Shown here in pieces: positions 1 through 7,470 of a DNA stretch of 37,167 nt (its first letter is position 1; each line of letters starts with the position of its first letter). The position numbers and the translations under genes are program-made. The stretch lies in assembly GCA_937924445.1 (NCBI GenBank), contig CALDSX010000083.1, positions 1 to 37,167 on the forward strand, in the 5' to 3' direction. Under the pieces are notes generated by a model. It saw nothing but the letters and a program-made list of their open reading frames with translations. It did no database searches and had not been told where the DNA came from. This DNA comes from an uncultured Chthoniobacterales bacterium (GTDB lineage: Bacteria; Verrucomicrobiota; Verrucomicrobiia; Chthoniobacterales; CALDSX01).

Positions 1-1
1 C

Positions 2-616
2 AAGAGTCGTGCGAAGGTGCAGGCCGTGGCCTGCGACATGTCGGCAGCCTACTGGGCCGCTATTCTCAAGCACCTGCCCAAGGTTGATGTGGTGTTCGAC
101 CATTTTCATGTGATCAAGTTGGTCAACGAGAAGATCGATGAGCTGCGCCGTGGCCTCCAGCGCGAGGCCGACATCCTTGGTCGAAAATACCTCAAAGGCA
201 CACGCTACCTGCTTTTGGCCGGGGCTGAAAACGTCCCCGAAGATCGGGCGCAAGATCTTGCAGAGGCCCTGAGATTTAACGAACCACTTTCGGTCGCCTA
301 CTACCTCAAAGAGGACCTCCGCGCACTCTACGACCAGCCCACAAGAGGACTCATGCAGAAACATTTGCTCTCTTGGTGCAAAAGGGCCATCCAGAGCGGC
401 ATCTCCCAGATGATCAGTATGGCGAAAACACTCCAGACTCACATCACGGGAATCTTGAACTTCGCCAAACACAGGATTTCGACTGGAAAGCTTGAGGGTA
501 TCAACAACAAAATCAAGACTCTCAAGCACAAAGCTTATGGTTTCCGCGATGAGACATTCTTCATCTTGAAACTTTACAGCCTTCATGAATCTAAAGCCGT
601 GCTAACAGGCGTCTAA
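2..616 (+). CDS. ISL3-family transposase, C-terminal part (5' end outside window)
   Basis: The reading frame is already open at base 2, so only the C-terminal ~204 residues are present; a GTG at 17 is probably internal. The protein would catalyse transposition of an ISL3 (IS204/IS1001/IS1165-like) insertion sequence through a DDE domain. Visible family signatures are ACDMSAAYW, FDHFHVIKLVN (the conserved D before FHV, a catalytic Asp) and, near the end, KLEGINNKIKTLKHKAYGF, which carries the catalytic Glu. The N-terminal zinc-finger/HTH part and the first Asp must lie upstream. The visible part has no internal stop or frameshift, so the copy could be intact. A candidate right terminal repeat follows directly. 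Confidence 0.9.
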   Translation, partial: KSRAKVQAVACDMSAAYWAAILKHLPKVDVVFDHFHVIKLVNEKIDELRRGLQREADILGRKYLKGTRYLLLAGAENVPEDRAQDLAEALRFNEPLSVAYYLKEDLRALYDQPTRGLMQKHLLSWCKRAIQSGISQMISMAKTLQTHITGILNFAKHRISTGKLEGINNKIKTLKHKAYGFRDETFFILKLYSLHESKAVLTGV

Positions 617-638
617 ACATGAACTTCCCGGATGAACC
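617..638. repeat. Candidate right terminal inverted repeat of the ISL3 element
   Basis: Starting right after the transposase stop, the sequence ACATGAACTTCCCGGATGAA plus CC reads, in reverse complement, as GGTTCATCCGGGAAGTTCAT. This resembles the GG(T/C)TCTTCCGG-type ends I know for ISL3-family elements, and its place just behind the stop is typical. The left end is outside the window, so pairing and target duplication (candidate 8 bp at 639-646) cannot be checked here. Confidence 0.5.
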
Positions 639-1507
639 GCAAATCCTTGGCACAACCGAGCACAAATACCCAGTTTTATTTAATGCTTGTAACAACACAC
701 CCACTCTATTCGTCCTGAAAAATGCTTAAAATGGTGAATACATCGCAAACCGTCCACGCGGAAGGCCATAATCTCATCTAGTAAACTTAAACAGACGTCA
801 GCCTTAAACATTTCGTCTAAGATCCGCGAAGATGCTTTGAAGGGCCACGTGCTTGGATCTTCGGCCCCAATAGAAAGTGGCAAGCGAAAAAGGGGCGCTA
901 CTTTCTACCATCTCCTCCCTGCAGAGCCTTCAGTAAATTGCCCTCTCCTATGCCTATGCCGACTCTCGAACCTGATGTCATCACATCGAAACATATGACA
1001 AGCAGCCATTGATATATTTTAAAAATCATTGTTCTATAATTCAACATCGCGCCGTTGCGATGTCTCGATATAGGGTCGGCGATCCAATTTCCTGAGCTGC
1101 TGCGGACCAGTCGGCACACTCCAAAGGGGTTTGCGCTCTCCCTATTGAAGTAACTTCCTCTAGTTGAAAAGATGTCTGTCTAGAAGTGCCTCCACATGAA
1201 GTGGCGTGACCAGCAGCATGAGAAAGGCTGCGTCAATTTATTTCCTCACCAAATCCTCCACGATGCCTACTCACTTCAGATGGTGGCTCCAAGCCGTAAA
1301 CCGCCTGTAGGGCGTCGCTCCGCACACCAGAGGCTTTCACCTCAATACGATCCCAGCCGCACTCAAACCGAAATTCATTTGGCTTTTACCCTCTGGGTGA
1401 ACTCGGCGAACTCAAAAATGTTCCCCATCTGCCCATTCTATTGGGGTTCAAACAAATTTCGGTAATTTTAGAACTACGGCTAATATATTTGTATGCAGGG
1501 GATAATT
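639..1507. other. Gene-poor intergenic stretch beside the IS end
   Basis: About 870 bp hold no reading frame that I can support. Short frames at 680-883 (-), 898-1119 (-) and 1196-1465 (+) lack recognisable domains and convincing ribosome-binding sites. The only structure noticed is a perfect 7-bp inverted repeat, ACATCGC-gccgtt-GCGATGT, at 1044-1063. The position between an IS end and an operon end suggests decayed sequence, which is an inference. Confidence 0.5.
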
Positions 1508-3058
1508 TTATAAAAAACCTAGGGTCTTCGAATTAAAGCTTTCTAAGCTCGGGAAGAGGTCAGTCAACTGATTTTGGGAGATGCCCATCCATCGCGCCAT
1601 CGTCGCGAAATATTGATCCACACTAGTGGTTGGTATAATTCGTCCGTGGCCAGGTGTTCCCGCCTCAAGATTGTTAAGGTTTGCAAGATCTTGAGGGTAA
1701 GAACCGAAAACTTTGCCACCTATGACGGAGCCTCCAACGACAAACATGTTTCCCCCCCACGCATGGTCAGAGCCACGATTATTGGAGCGTAGAGTGCGGC
1801 CAAAATCAGAAGCTGTGAATAACGTAACCTTGTTGTGAAGTCCAACCGCTTTCAGGGCCCGGAAGAAGGTGAAAATTGCTACATCCAATTCTTGCAGGAA
1901 GCCCGGGCTATCCATTTTATTAATAACTTCATCATGGTGATCCCAGCCTGAAAGAGTAGTGTAGAAAGTCTGTCGCGACATGGTTCCATCAATTTTATCT
2001 CGCAGAACCATAAGTTCAGCCACATTTTTTAGCTGCAGAGAGAGAGGGCCCGCAATACCATTGAATATCGTCCGAATAGTCGTGATTTTTGTGTCAGATT
2101 GCGCCTCATCGATAACGCTCTTCAACAAACGAGCCCTTTGGACAGATGTGCTGACCATATCATGAAAAACACGACTAAATATCCCATTCTTGCCTTGACG
2201 AAGCTCAGGGCTGAAAAGCTGGTTAGCCACATTTTGGAAATGAATCGGATAACGTCCACCATAGTTGGACTGATTACTCTGCAGCACCTCGACACTGTTT
2301 CCGTTAAGAACAAACGGTCTGCTACCTTGGCCACCACTTGGAGTGCTGTCACCTGTCTGCCACTCATTGACAAGACCCATTGCAATGTTTGCTGCCCATG
2401 GAACTGATGAATTCGAATGGTAAAGATCCATCATAAGTCCGGCCCACCCCGTCGCTTCACGACTATCCCGCAAAGTTGTCTGCCATTGCAGTATTTGATC
2501 GCTGTGAGAAAAGAGGCCGTAAGGAGTGAAACCTGGATTTTGGAAATTACTGCTATTGGTTCCCTCTCGTAAGAGTGTACCTACGTTGGCAATTATTGAT
2601 GCCCGCACGGGAATTTCTGCTGGGCTCCCTGGAGGAAGAAGCGCGAGATTATTTCCAAACATTGCTGCCAGCCGCGGGAGGCGATAGTGTAAAGCTAACG
2701 GAATACCGGAGTGACCTGACGAGTGGTTAAGAGGTATGAGCTGGTTGGCCGGGAGGGCTAGCGCTCCTTGCCCAGTGGTATGAAGCCCCCCGCGCGACTG
2801 CACATATTTCGAATACGCATCTGAATTGGGAGACGGGGTCAAAATGTTGTACGAGTCGGACCCTCCAAGTAAAAACACGCAGACGAGTGCTTTGTAATCC
2901 GTTTGCGTCTGAGCGGAAGCGCCGGAGATCAAGCCTAGATTTAATAAGGTCGACAGAGCGGGTATAGAACTCATCGCCGCGCATCCGGACGAGACGAGAA
3001 AATCGCGCCGGGACATTGAACTGCAAATACTATCTGTGGGGGAAGTTTTTTTATTCAT
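1508..3058 (-). CDS. DUF1501 family exported protein (Tat signal)
   Basis: The 516-residue product belongs to the DUF1501 family, which is related to alkaline phosphatase/sulfatase folds and has no settled function. Residues 16-22 (SRRDFLV) followed by a hydrophobic stretch up to about residue 50 (GASAQ) form a twin-arginine signal, so the folded protein is probably exported. The family opening YKALVCVFLLGGSDSYN and the later FTASDFGRTLRSN and DHAWGGNMFVVGG segments are typical. Length is normal for the family. The gene lies 22 bp downstream of the DUF1800 gene, the usual pairing in planctomycetes and verrucomicrobia, and is probably co-transcribed with it. The ATG at 3058 has no clear Shine-Dalgarno sequence; an in-frame ATG just before SRRDFL is an alternative start. 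Confidence 0.88.
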   Translation of the reverse strand: MNKKTSPTDSICSSMSRRDFLVSSGCAAMSSIPALSTLLNLGLISGASAQTQTDYKALVCVFLLGGSDSYNILTPSPNSDAYSKYVQSRGGLHTTGQGALALPANQLIPLNHSSGHSGIPLALHYRLPRLAAMFGNNLALLPPGSPAEIPVRASIIANVGTLLREGTNSSNFQNPGFTPYGLFSHSDQILQWQTTLRDSREATGWAGLMMDLYHSNSSVPWAANIAMGLVNEWQTGDSTPSGGQGSRPFVLNGNSVEVLQSNQSNYGGRYPIHFQNVANQLFSPELRQGKNGIFSRVFHDMVSTSVQRARLLKSVIDEAQSDTKITTIRTIFNGIAGPLSLQLKNVAELMVLRDKIDGTMSRQTFYTTLSGWDHHDEVINKMDSPGFLQELDVAIFTFFRALKAVGLHNKVTLFTASDFGRTLRSNNRGSDHAWGGNMFVVGGSVIGGKVFGSYPQDLANLNNLEAGTPGHGRIIPTTSVDQYFATMARWMGISQNQLTDLFPSLESFNSKTLGFL

Positions 3059-3080
3059 GATCAGTTTTTTGAGAGTAAGG

Positions 3081-5327
3081 TTATTTTGAGATATTGAATT
3101 CGGATGTGGCGTTTATGAGGCTCAAGGCCATTAAGACTCGCATTTCCGCCATAGTTTTAATTGCGCCCTGCGTCGGAATTGTTCGTAAACCGTCTGCAAT
3201 GATTTTTCTTTCACGATGCCCTAGACGGCCGGCACAGAGACGCAAGTCCAAATGGCGAACTAAGAGATCAGGATCTTCCGAAAGCTGATACTCAGTGCTT
3301 AGATCAAGTGTTGTGGGTCCTCCGAACCGGCCCACACCTCTATCAGCCATTAGTCCGAAATTATTCAGTGTTCGAATTAAAAACATATCACTGGAAATTT
3401 GAAACTCAGGACCAGTAAGCGGATCAGGAATTCCATCATTATTGGAATCGAAAAGTAACATCTCTGCGGCAGGCGGCACAAAATCAGGTCGGTAGAAATT
3501 GAAAACACTTGGTGCGCGCATAGGCTCCTGCCCGATAACATAGATATAATCAGGCAACCGCAAATACCCGGCCGTGTTTCCACTACTTGGCGGTTTAACC
3601 CTGAAGGTACGGAGATAGTGAACTAAACGAAGCATCGGTTCCCTTAGGCATCCGTAATGCTCCTGAGAACTTGGCCACCAGTTCCGTGCCTCCGGATGAA
3701 GTAAGATCTCACGCAAAACAGCTTTAAAATCTCCCCTCACACCAGCTCCATTGTTATTAAATTTCGATGCTACTGCGGCAATGTAATTCCTGCTGGGGTT
3801 AGAAGTTGTAAAACGCTGAATAAGAATCCTGCCGAGATACGGGCCAACATTCTGGTGCGAAACAATATTGTCAAGAGCCCTCTCTATATCTGTGTGCGTT
3901 GCATTTCCAGTAGTTGTCGGAGTTGTTTCAGGAAGATTCCAGCTTCCCCATGCAGTGCGATCCCGAAGCAATGTTTTTGCTTCCGTGTCATGATAATCCC
4001 GCCGTCTATTATAAAGAATCTCATAGTCCATCGGCTTCATGAACTGCGTGTAATTTGAGATGGATGTATCAAAAGTGGTTGCATTGCCATACGTCAACCC
4101 TGTAAAGACCCGGGCAAATTCTGTGATGTTATCGTTTGTGTAGGTTTCGCGCCTTCCGTTTACAGAAATCACATTTCCGAAGAGATCCAATTGATAAACG
4201 CCTATGGAGAACAGTTGGAGAATTTCCCGTGCAAAATTTTCGTCTGGCTGAGTTAAAACATTACCGTCTGCATCGGTGGTTTTTCTCTTGTTTTTCAGAT
4301 GACTCAGGTAATAACCCATGGCCGGGTGATATGTGAGATCTCTTAAGATGTCTCGATAATTACCGAAAGCATTTTTCAACAACACCTCGTCGTAGTAGTG
4401 CTGCGGAGCTTCACGTTTGAGAGCGAATTCTCTGCTACCGACAACGAAGATTTGACTTAATGCCCATGCCATTCGTTGACGAAGCGCATCATAATCCCCC
4501 CGTGCCACAGGTCGACTACGATTTTCCGGGGAATTGTATCCAAGGACGGCAGTGAACCACCCTACAGAATTCTCATCCGTGCCGTAAAATCCATTAGGTT
4601 CTGTCAACTTACGCCACGTAATATAGGCTTCGGTTATGGGCAGATGTTTGCGTGTAGGAATAGACATTTGCCAATCAATCCACCCAGAAAAACCAAGTTG
4701 CTGCACCAAGGTGATATCATCCACCTCTGCCCCATTGTAGGTTGAGATGCCGGGGCCGAATCCGGCTTGGCAAAGGAAGCGAACAGCCCCTTCGCGACTG
4801 GGCTTCGAGGCATCCCAGAGTTGGATGGTTGCCTGGCCTTTTCCTGTGGGTATTGTGAAAGCAGTACTTGGCTGCAAATTCATCGTTATTGTTTCCACAG
4901 GCTCTAAGATTGAATCGACACTGGGAGAAGCCTCAATTACCAATTCCTGAACTCCATCTTGAAAAATTATAAATCCATTTTTGGTGTTCGGTGCAAACCA
5001 GCCACCGGGGGGAGATATAGGAGTTGCGTTCTCGGTCATGCGCAGCGCACCGATCAGTTGGTAGTCAGCACCAAGGGTGGCGGTGCCAGTCATGTCAAAT
5101 CTAACAGTGAGATTTCCGTTCGAATTACTTCTACGCAACATAAAGGCACCCCGTTCCGGCCATGATTCGCCGGTGTCGTCATCGGTGGCGATTAATTCAA
5201 CGGTAGGCAGGGGCGTTTGCGCTAAAAGGGGCTGAGAGTAATGTAAGGAGAAAGCAAAAGCCATTCCTGTGATGCAGCGGAATACTACTAAAAAGGAGCG
5301 GAATAGTAGGGAATTATTATGCCTCAT
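3081..5327 (-). CDS. DUF1800 family secreted protein with N-terminal Calx-beta-like domain
   Basis: The 748-residue product is first in a two-gene operon with the DUF1501 gene. Residues 1-36 look like a Sec signal peptide, with possible cleavage after LLAQ. Residues ~42-170 resemble a Calx-beta/immunoglobulin-like domain (VELIATDDDTG, GTATLGADYQ, EPVETITMNLQ). The DUF1800 domain follows from ~185 to the end, with hallmark segments LRQRMAWALSQIFV, FAREILQLFSIGVY and EFARVFTGL. No enzymatic activity is established for DUF1800; partner DUF1501 proteins are normally encoded next door, suggesting a joint extracytoplasmic role. The ATG at 5327 has no good Shine-Dalgarno sequence but matches the signal-peptide start. 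A promoter candidate lies at 5415-5443. Confidence 0.87.
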   Translation of the reverse strand: MRHNNSLLFRSFLVVFRCITGMAFAFSLHYSQPLLAQTPLPTVELIATDDDTGESWPERGAFMLRRSNSNGNLTVRFDMTGTATLGADYQLIGALRMTENATPISPPGGWFAPNTKNGFIIFQDGVQELVIEASPSVDSILEPVETITMNLQPSTAFTIPTGKGQATIQLWDASKPSREGAVRFLCQAGFGPGISTYNGAEVDDITLVQQLGFSGWIDWQMSIPTRKHLPITEAYITWRKLTEPNGFYGTDENSVGWFTAVLGYNSPENRSRPVARGDYDALRQRMAWALSQIFVVGSREFALKREAPQHYYDEVLLKNAFGNYRDILRDLTYHPAMGYYLSHLKNKRKTTDADGNVLTQPDENFAREILQLFSIGVYQLDLFGNVISVNGRRETYTNDNITEFARVFTGLTYGNATTFDTSISNYTQFMKPMDYEILYNRRRDYHDTEAKTLLRDRTAWGSWNLPETTPTTTGNATHTDIERALDNIVSHQNVGPYLGRILIQRFTTSNPSRNYIAAVASKFNNNGAGVRGDFKAVLREILLHPEARNWWPSSQEHYGCLREPMLRLVHYLRTFRVKPPSSGNTAGYLRLPDYIYVIGQEPMRAPSVFNFYRPDFVPPAAEMLLFDSNNDGIPDPLTGPEFQISSDMFLIRTLNNFGLMADRGVGRFGGPTTLDLSTEYQLSEDPDLLVRHLDLRLCAGRLGHRERKIIADGLRTIPTQGAIKTMAEMRVLMALSLINATSEFNISK

Positions 5328-5371
5328 TGTTCTATGTAACGGATAGCGTTAAGGTTAGTTGGGGGGGATGC

Positions 5372-5419
5372 AAAACTCGACGAATGTCGAACTTTGACGT
5401 TGAGCACTTTTCGAGTTTT
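5372..5419. repeat. 9-bp inverted repeat overlapping the DUF1800 promoter
   Basis: AAAACTCGA at 5372-5380 and TCGAGTTTT at 5411-5419 are perfect inverted copies 30 bp apart. A second, nested inverted repeat TCGAC-gaat-GTCGA lies at 5377-5390 and shares bases with the first arm. One arm covers the proposed -10 box, so a protein-binding operator or an mRNA leader structure is possible. Which one cannot be decided from sequence alone. Confidence 0.45.
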
Positions 5420-5443
5420 AAGAAAAAATTGGAATTATGTCAA
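5415..5443 (-). promoter_or_regulatory. Candidate sigma-70 type promoter of the DUF1800-DUF1501 operon
   Basis: On the minus strand a perfect TTGACA (5443-5438) is followed after 17 bp by TAAAAC (5420-5415), a 4/6 match to TATAAT. Transcription would begin near 5408 and leave a leader of about 80 nt before the DUF1800 ATG at 5327. The -10 box lies inside one arm of the inverted repeat at 5372-5419. Confidence 0.5.
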
Positions 5444-5543
5444 TAAAAATATTTTGTTTTTGCCAATTTTATCTCAATAGGCCCAAAGACTGCAGTGCAC
5501 TTTTGTACATTTTTCGCTACTCAACCTTACGAGCTAAGAGAGC

Positions 5544-5693
5544 CTAGCTATATCTGTGTGGGTGGGGCAACTTCTCGAACTCAAAAATTAACCAAGCAAC
5601 GCAATTGATGAACAGTAGAAGTTCTGCGACATCAATACGACCTTGACGCGCCAAAACGCCCATCAATCGAATGACTCCATCAGCTGTCTCCAT
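5544..5693 (-). CDS. Small hypothetical ORF (49 aa), doubtful
   Basis: An ATG at 5693 opens a 49-codon frame ending in TAG at 5544. The product starts METADGVIRLMGVLARQGRI and continues with a hydrophobic stretch (VAELLLFINCVAWLIFEF) that could form one membrane helix. A perfect AGGAGGT ribosome-binding motif lies 14 nt upstream, somewhat far, and inside a hairpin. I do not recognise the product. It may be a real small gene, a decayed gene fragment, or chance; it sits in the 583-bp gap between the DUF1800 and glycosyltransferase genes. Confidence 0.25.
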   Translation of the reverse strand: METADGVIRLMGVLARQGRIDVAELLLFINCVAWLIFEFEKLPHPHRYS

Positions 5694-5701
5694 AACGCCC
5701 T

Positions 5702-5736
5702 GCGCCTACCTCCTAAAAACAGGAGGTGCCTAGCGC
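5702..5736 (-). promoter_or_regulatory. Hairpin that would pair an SD sequence with an anti-SD-like arm
   Basis: ACCTCCT (5708-5714), a 6-nt loop, and AGGAGGT (5721-5727) form a perfect 7-bp stem, and GCGC at 5702-5705 can pair with GCGC at 5733-5736 across an internal loop. Read on the minus strand, the 3' arm of the stem is a full Shine-Dalgarno sequence upstream of the 49-codon ORF, and the 5' arm mimics the 16S rRNA anti-SD. Folding would hide the ribosome-binding site. Confidence 0.35.
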
Positions 5737-5910
5737 TATTTGTCCGCCCATATTCTGCCCTCTCCTAATGTCTAACGAAATGCTCGCGCTGTATTTTCAC
5801 CTCCACTAAGGTTCATCACGGAATCTCAATGGGTTTCTTCGATTAGATAATCTTTTTCGCCGTGCTTTGCGCTATTAGTCTAGCTATATCTTAGAATCTG
5901 CGAAGATTTT

Positions 5911-7446
5911 TCAGGTCTCGAGAGGGCAAAAATTCCTTGGCTCGGCTCGCTCAAACCGAATACGCTCTTTCAGCCTAGTCCACGGAATTCGATTATGGTA
6001 ACAACGCTCCGCGTTGGTTAGTTTCTCGATGAGCCGCTCCGCAAACATCTCGATTGAGAAAACCCTCCGGCCGAAGCTCTCCAGCCATGAGACCTTATTC
6101 AAACAGTTAATCGCACTTACAATTTCTGGGTTTGCATCTTTTACCGTTTTTCGCACCTCATCCTCGGCGTGCGACAGCACCTCGAACTGTCCTTCAAGCG
6201 TCATGCAACTGAACAAGGCCGATTCTCTGGCCGGAGGATACTCGATCTCTTGCCTTATTTCGACGGGTAGAGAAGATCTCCACACCGTAAACGCCATTTC
6301 GACACGCTTCATTTCCTTGTCAGCGTCGAATAACACTTTTGGCACGACAACATCATGGTAAAAATGTAACCCTCGTAGTCCCAAATCAGTTAAATCAGCG
6401 ATCGGCACGCCTTTGCACCTGACAAGCTGTGGGCGCCTGCTCATTGCCCCCTCGACCAGTGTCAATCCAAAACCTTCTCGAAGAGAAGTCAAAACCAACG
6501 CGTCCGCCGCCTGAATAGCCTCCCAAACTGTTGGAGCACCGGGTCTGCTCAGCGCATTGAAAATCACACGCCACCCGTTCTCACGTGCCAGATTCGCGAT
6601 GCCCTGTGCGTAGGCCTGCTCATCTTTTGAACTTGCTCCTCCAGTGATGACCAACAGCCCTTCTCTATTAAAAACCCGGTAAAGAAGAACGGCCTCTAGA
6701 ATGTTTTTTCTCCTCAAAATTCGGGATGGCAAAACCCATACCGGCACTTGCTTCTCAGAGGACGCAAAATGCTGAAACCAACCCCGGACTCTCGCAAGAT
6801 CCTCTGCCGCCAGGATTGGCTCTGACACAACAGGATTCGGAATCCACTCGCACACGGCACCCTCCTCTGGCGACGACAGAAATGCCGCGTCTGCACGATT
6901 CACGGCAACGTCCAAGCCCTGACATCCCTGCAAAAAAAGAGCTGCAAGAGCTTCTTCCATCGTCCCAAAACCCGCCCACTCAAATTCAACCCAGCGCCCC
7001 CACCGCCCGTCAAAGAAAAAATCATGATGATGTGCCAGCACCGGCACGTGCGCCAGGGCAGCCTCCTTCCGCAAAGCTTCAGCCAAAAGAATGTTGCGAC
7101 CCAGCCCGAGATTATGTGCCCACACAGCTCTTGCATTGTGTAAGGCTTCCCGGATGCTCTCTCGAAGTTTCCGCAAAACAACTTTGGGGTCTATATTTTT
7201 GCCGCAAAACTCCGCCAGATACCCAGCCGTCGGCTCGACGAACACTTGCGTGGTTCCCGGGCAAATTCGTTCTCTAAGGTATGCGAGCCATTCAGCATCC
7301 GGCGTTTCACCTGAGAAAAGGTTAATACGCTCGATCCCCCATCTCGAAACCAACGCGGGCAGAGCCGTTTCGATCACACGTCGAACACCACCAGGCCGAT
7401 AATGGTAATGGACAACAACCAACGTGTCAGACAGTCTGCGCCCCAT
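5911..7446 (-). CDS. GT-B fold glycosyltransferase (GT4-like)
   Basis: The 511-residue protein is predicted to move a sugar from a nucleotide donor onto an unidentified acceptor in the cytoplasm. The N-terminal Rossmann half (1-~205) begins VVHYHYRPGGVRRVIE, the glycine-rich acceptor-side loop seen in GT4 enzymes. The C-terminal half contains VLPSRILRRKN (~238-248), VITGG (266-270) and LREGFGLTLVEGA, giving an E-x7-E pair at Glu324/Glu332 typical of donor binding. A poorly conserved ~100-residue tail follows. The gene starts 24 bp downstream of the ABC permease and is probably co-transcribed with it, an unusual partnership. Neither the acceptor nor the sugar can be read from sequence. Confidence 0.82.
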   Translation of the reverse strand: MGRRLSDTLVVVHYHYRPGGVRRVIETALPALVSRWGIERINLFSGETPDAEWLAYLRERICPGTTQVFVEPTAGYLAEFCGKNIDPKVVLRKLRESIREALHNARAVWAHNLGLGRNILLAEALRKEAALAHVPVLAHHHDFFFDGRWGRWVEFEWAGFGTMEEALAALFLQGCQGLDVAVNRADAAFLSSPEEGAVCEWIPNPVVSEPILAAEDLARVRGWFQHFASSEKQVPVWVLPSRILRRKNILEAVLLYRVFNREGLLVITGGASSKDEQAYAQGIANLARENGWRVIFNALSRPGAPTVWEAIQAADALVLTSLREGFGLTLVEGAMSRRPQLVRCKGVPIADLTDLGLRGLHFYHDVVVPKVLFDADKEMKRVEMAFTVWRSSLPVEIRQEIEYPPARESALFSCMTLEGQFEVLSHAEDEVRKTVKDANPEIVSAINCLNKVSWLESFGRRVFSIEMFAERLIEKLTNAERCYHNRIPWTRLKERIRFERAEPRNFCPLET

Positions 7447-7470
7447 ATCACACGCAATAATGAGTGGTCC

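Noticed and set aside
680-1465. Three short ORFs (680-883 -, 898-1119 -, 1196-1465 +)
   Set aside because: No recognisable domain, no convincing ribosome-binding site, and unusual residue composition; they sit in apparently decayed sequence beside the IS.
5885-5910. Terminator after the glycosyltransferase gene (AATCT-gcga-AGATT)
   Set aside because: The T-run lies on the plus-strand side, so it does not fit termination of the minus-strand operon, and the stem is only 5 bp.
6726-7277. 183-codon plus-strand ORF opposite the glycosyltransferase
   Set aside because: Proline- and glutamine-rich shadow frame of a well-supported gene; no family features.
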